Below, one piece after another: positions 5,213-5,518 of a DNA stretch of 5,518 nucleotides (its first letter is position 1; each line of letters opens with the position of its first letter). A program made the translations under genes and the position numbers. The notes beneath the pieces were generated by a model. The model searched no databases and was not told where the DNA came from. It was given only the letters and a program-made list of their open reading frames with translations. The DNA comes from Lysobacteraceae bacterium. GTDB lineage: Bacteria; Pseudomonadota; Gammaproteobacteria; Xanthomonadales; Xanthomonadaceae. Location: assembly GCA_003505795.1 (NCBI GenBank), contig DNXT01000286.1, forward strand, positions 1 through 5,518. Direction: 5' to 3'.

Positions 5213-5518
5213 ATGAGCGACGCCCATGTCTTCGTGATCGGCATCCTGCTGGCCTGGCTGGCCGGCATCCGCGTGTACCTGACCGTGTTCGGCGTCGGCC
5301 TGGCCGGCCTGCTCGGCTGGATCGAGCTGCCGCCGGCGCTGCAGGCCACCCAGTCGTGGTGGGTGCTGGGCACCTCCGGCGCGCTGGCCCTGGCCGAGTT
5401 CTTCGCCGACAAGATCCCCGGCGTCGACTCCGCCTGGGACCTGCTGCAGACCCTGGCGCGGGTTCCGGCCGGCGCGTTCCTGGCCGCCGCGACCCTGTCG
5501 CCGGACGGCGAGCTCGGC
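5213..5518 (+). CDS. DUF4126 family membrane protein (3' end outside window)
   Basis: The first 102 residues of an open frame running off the right edge. A hydrophobic first segment (about 5-34) contains the family-typical LAGIRVYLTVFGVGLAG. A second segment at about 50-62 leads into the diagnostic AEFFADKIPGVDSAWD (61-76). A third begins at about 84 (VPAGAFLAAA). The conserved DKIPGVDSAWD strongly indicates DUF4126, a family of multi-pass membrane proteins of unknown function, usually around 200 residues, so roughly half is missing. ATG 5213 gives the expected N terminus; the preceding GACAACACGCC is a poor ribosome site. The gene is divergent from the DUF6776-bactofilin-erpA operon. Confidence 0.85.
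   Translation, partial: MSDAHVFVIGILLAWLAGIRVYLTVFGVGLAGLLGWIELPPALQATQSWWVLGTSGALALAEFFADKIPGVDSAWDLLQTLARVPAGAFLAAATLSPDGELG

Noticed and set aside
5045..5227. A possible 60-residue small protein in the divergent gap
   Set aside because: It is low-complexity Pro/Arg/Ala sequence lacking a ribosome site and overlapping both divergent gene starts. No evidence supports a gene.

Overview
The window is very GC-rich and densely coding. Codons are strongly biased to G/C in the third position, so most frames stay open and throw long shadow ORFs. Gene content and protein sequence suggest a gammaproteobacterium of the Xanthomonadaceae/Lysobacteraceae type (Lysobacter, Luteimonas or Pseudoxanthomonas-like). 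This rests on the recognised families (AmpE, NudC, ErpA, bactofilin, DUF6776, DUF4126) and on a GTGGGAG...ACTTCAGTC-type intergenic repeat; it is an inference, with no database check.

Left part (1-1368, + strand): the last codons of an unidentified gene end at 113. A terminator-like hairpin and a structured leader follow. Next comes a tight three-gene cassette of small membrane proteins: a TM2-domain protein, a CD225/dispanin-like protein whose start overlaps the TM2 stop (ATGA), and a DUF2752 protein 12 bp further on. None has an established biochemical role in bacteria.

Middle (1369-1496): the cassette faces the convergent minus-strand operon across a 128-bp gap. The gap holds a perfect 25-bp inverted repeat, a REP/BIME-like doublet.

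Right part (1497-5048, - strand): five genes run in one direction, transcribed DUF6776 -> bactofilin -> erpA -> nudC -> ampE. The junctions are a 4-bp overlap, then gaps of 31, 56 and 49 bp, so a single operon is plausible. Roles are cell-envelope or cytoskeletal (DUF6776 membrane coiled-coil protein, bactofilin), Fe-S cluster delivery (ErpA), NAD(H)/NAD-capped RNA hydrolysis (NudC) and the membrane protein AmpE linked to beta-lactamase regulation.

Far right (5049-5518): a 164-bp divergent intergenic region with candidate promoter elements separates this operon from a + strand DUF4126 membrane-protein gene, which is cut by the window end.

No RNA gene, CRISPR array, insertion sequence, phage gene or toxin/defence cassette is seen. 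Most of the window is ordinary chromosome. The least understood parts are the TM2-CD225-DUF2752 cassette and the coupled DUF6776-bactofilin pair.
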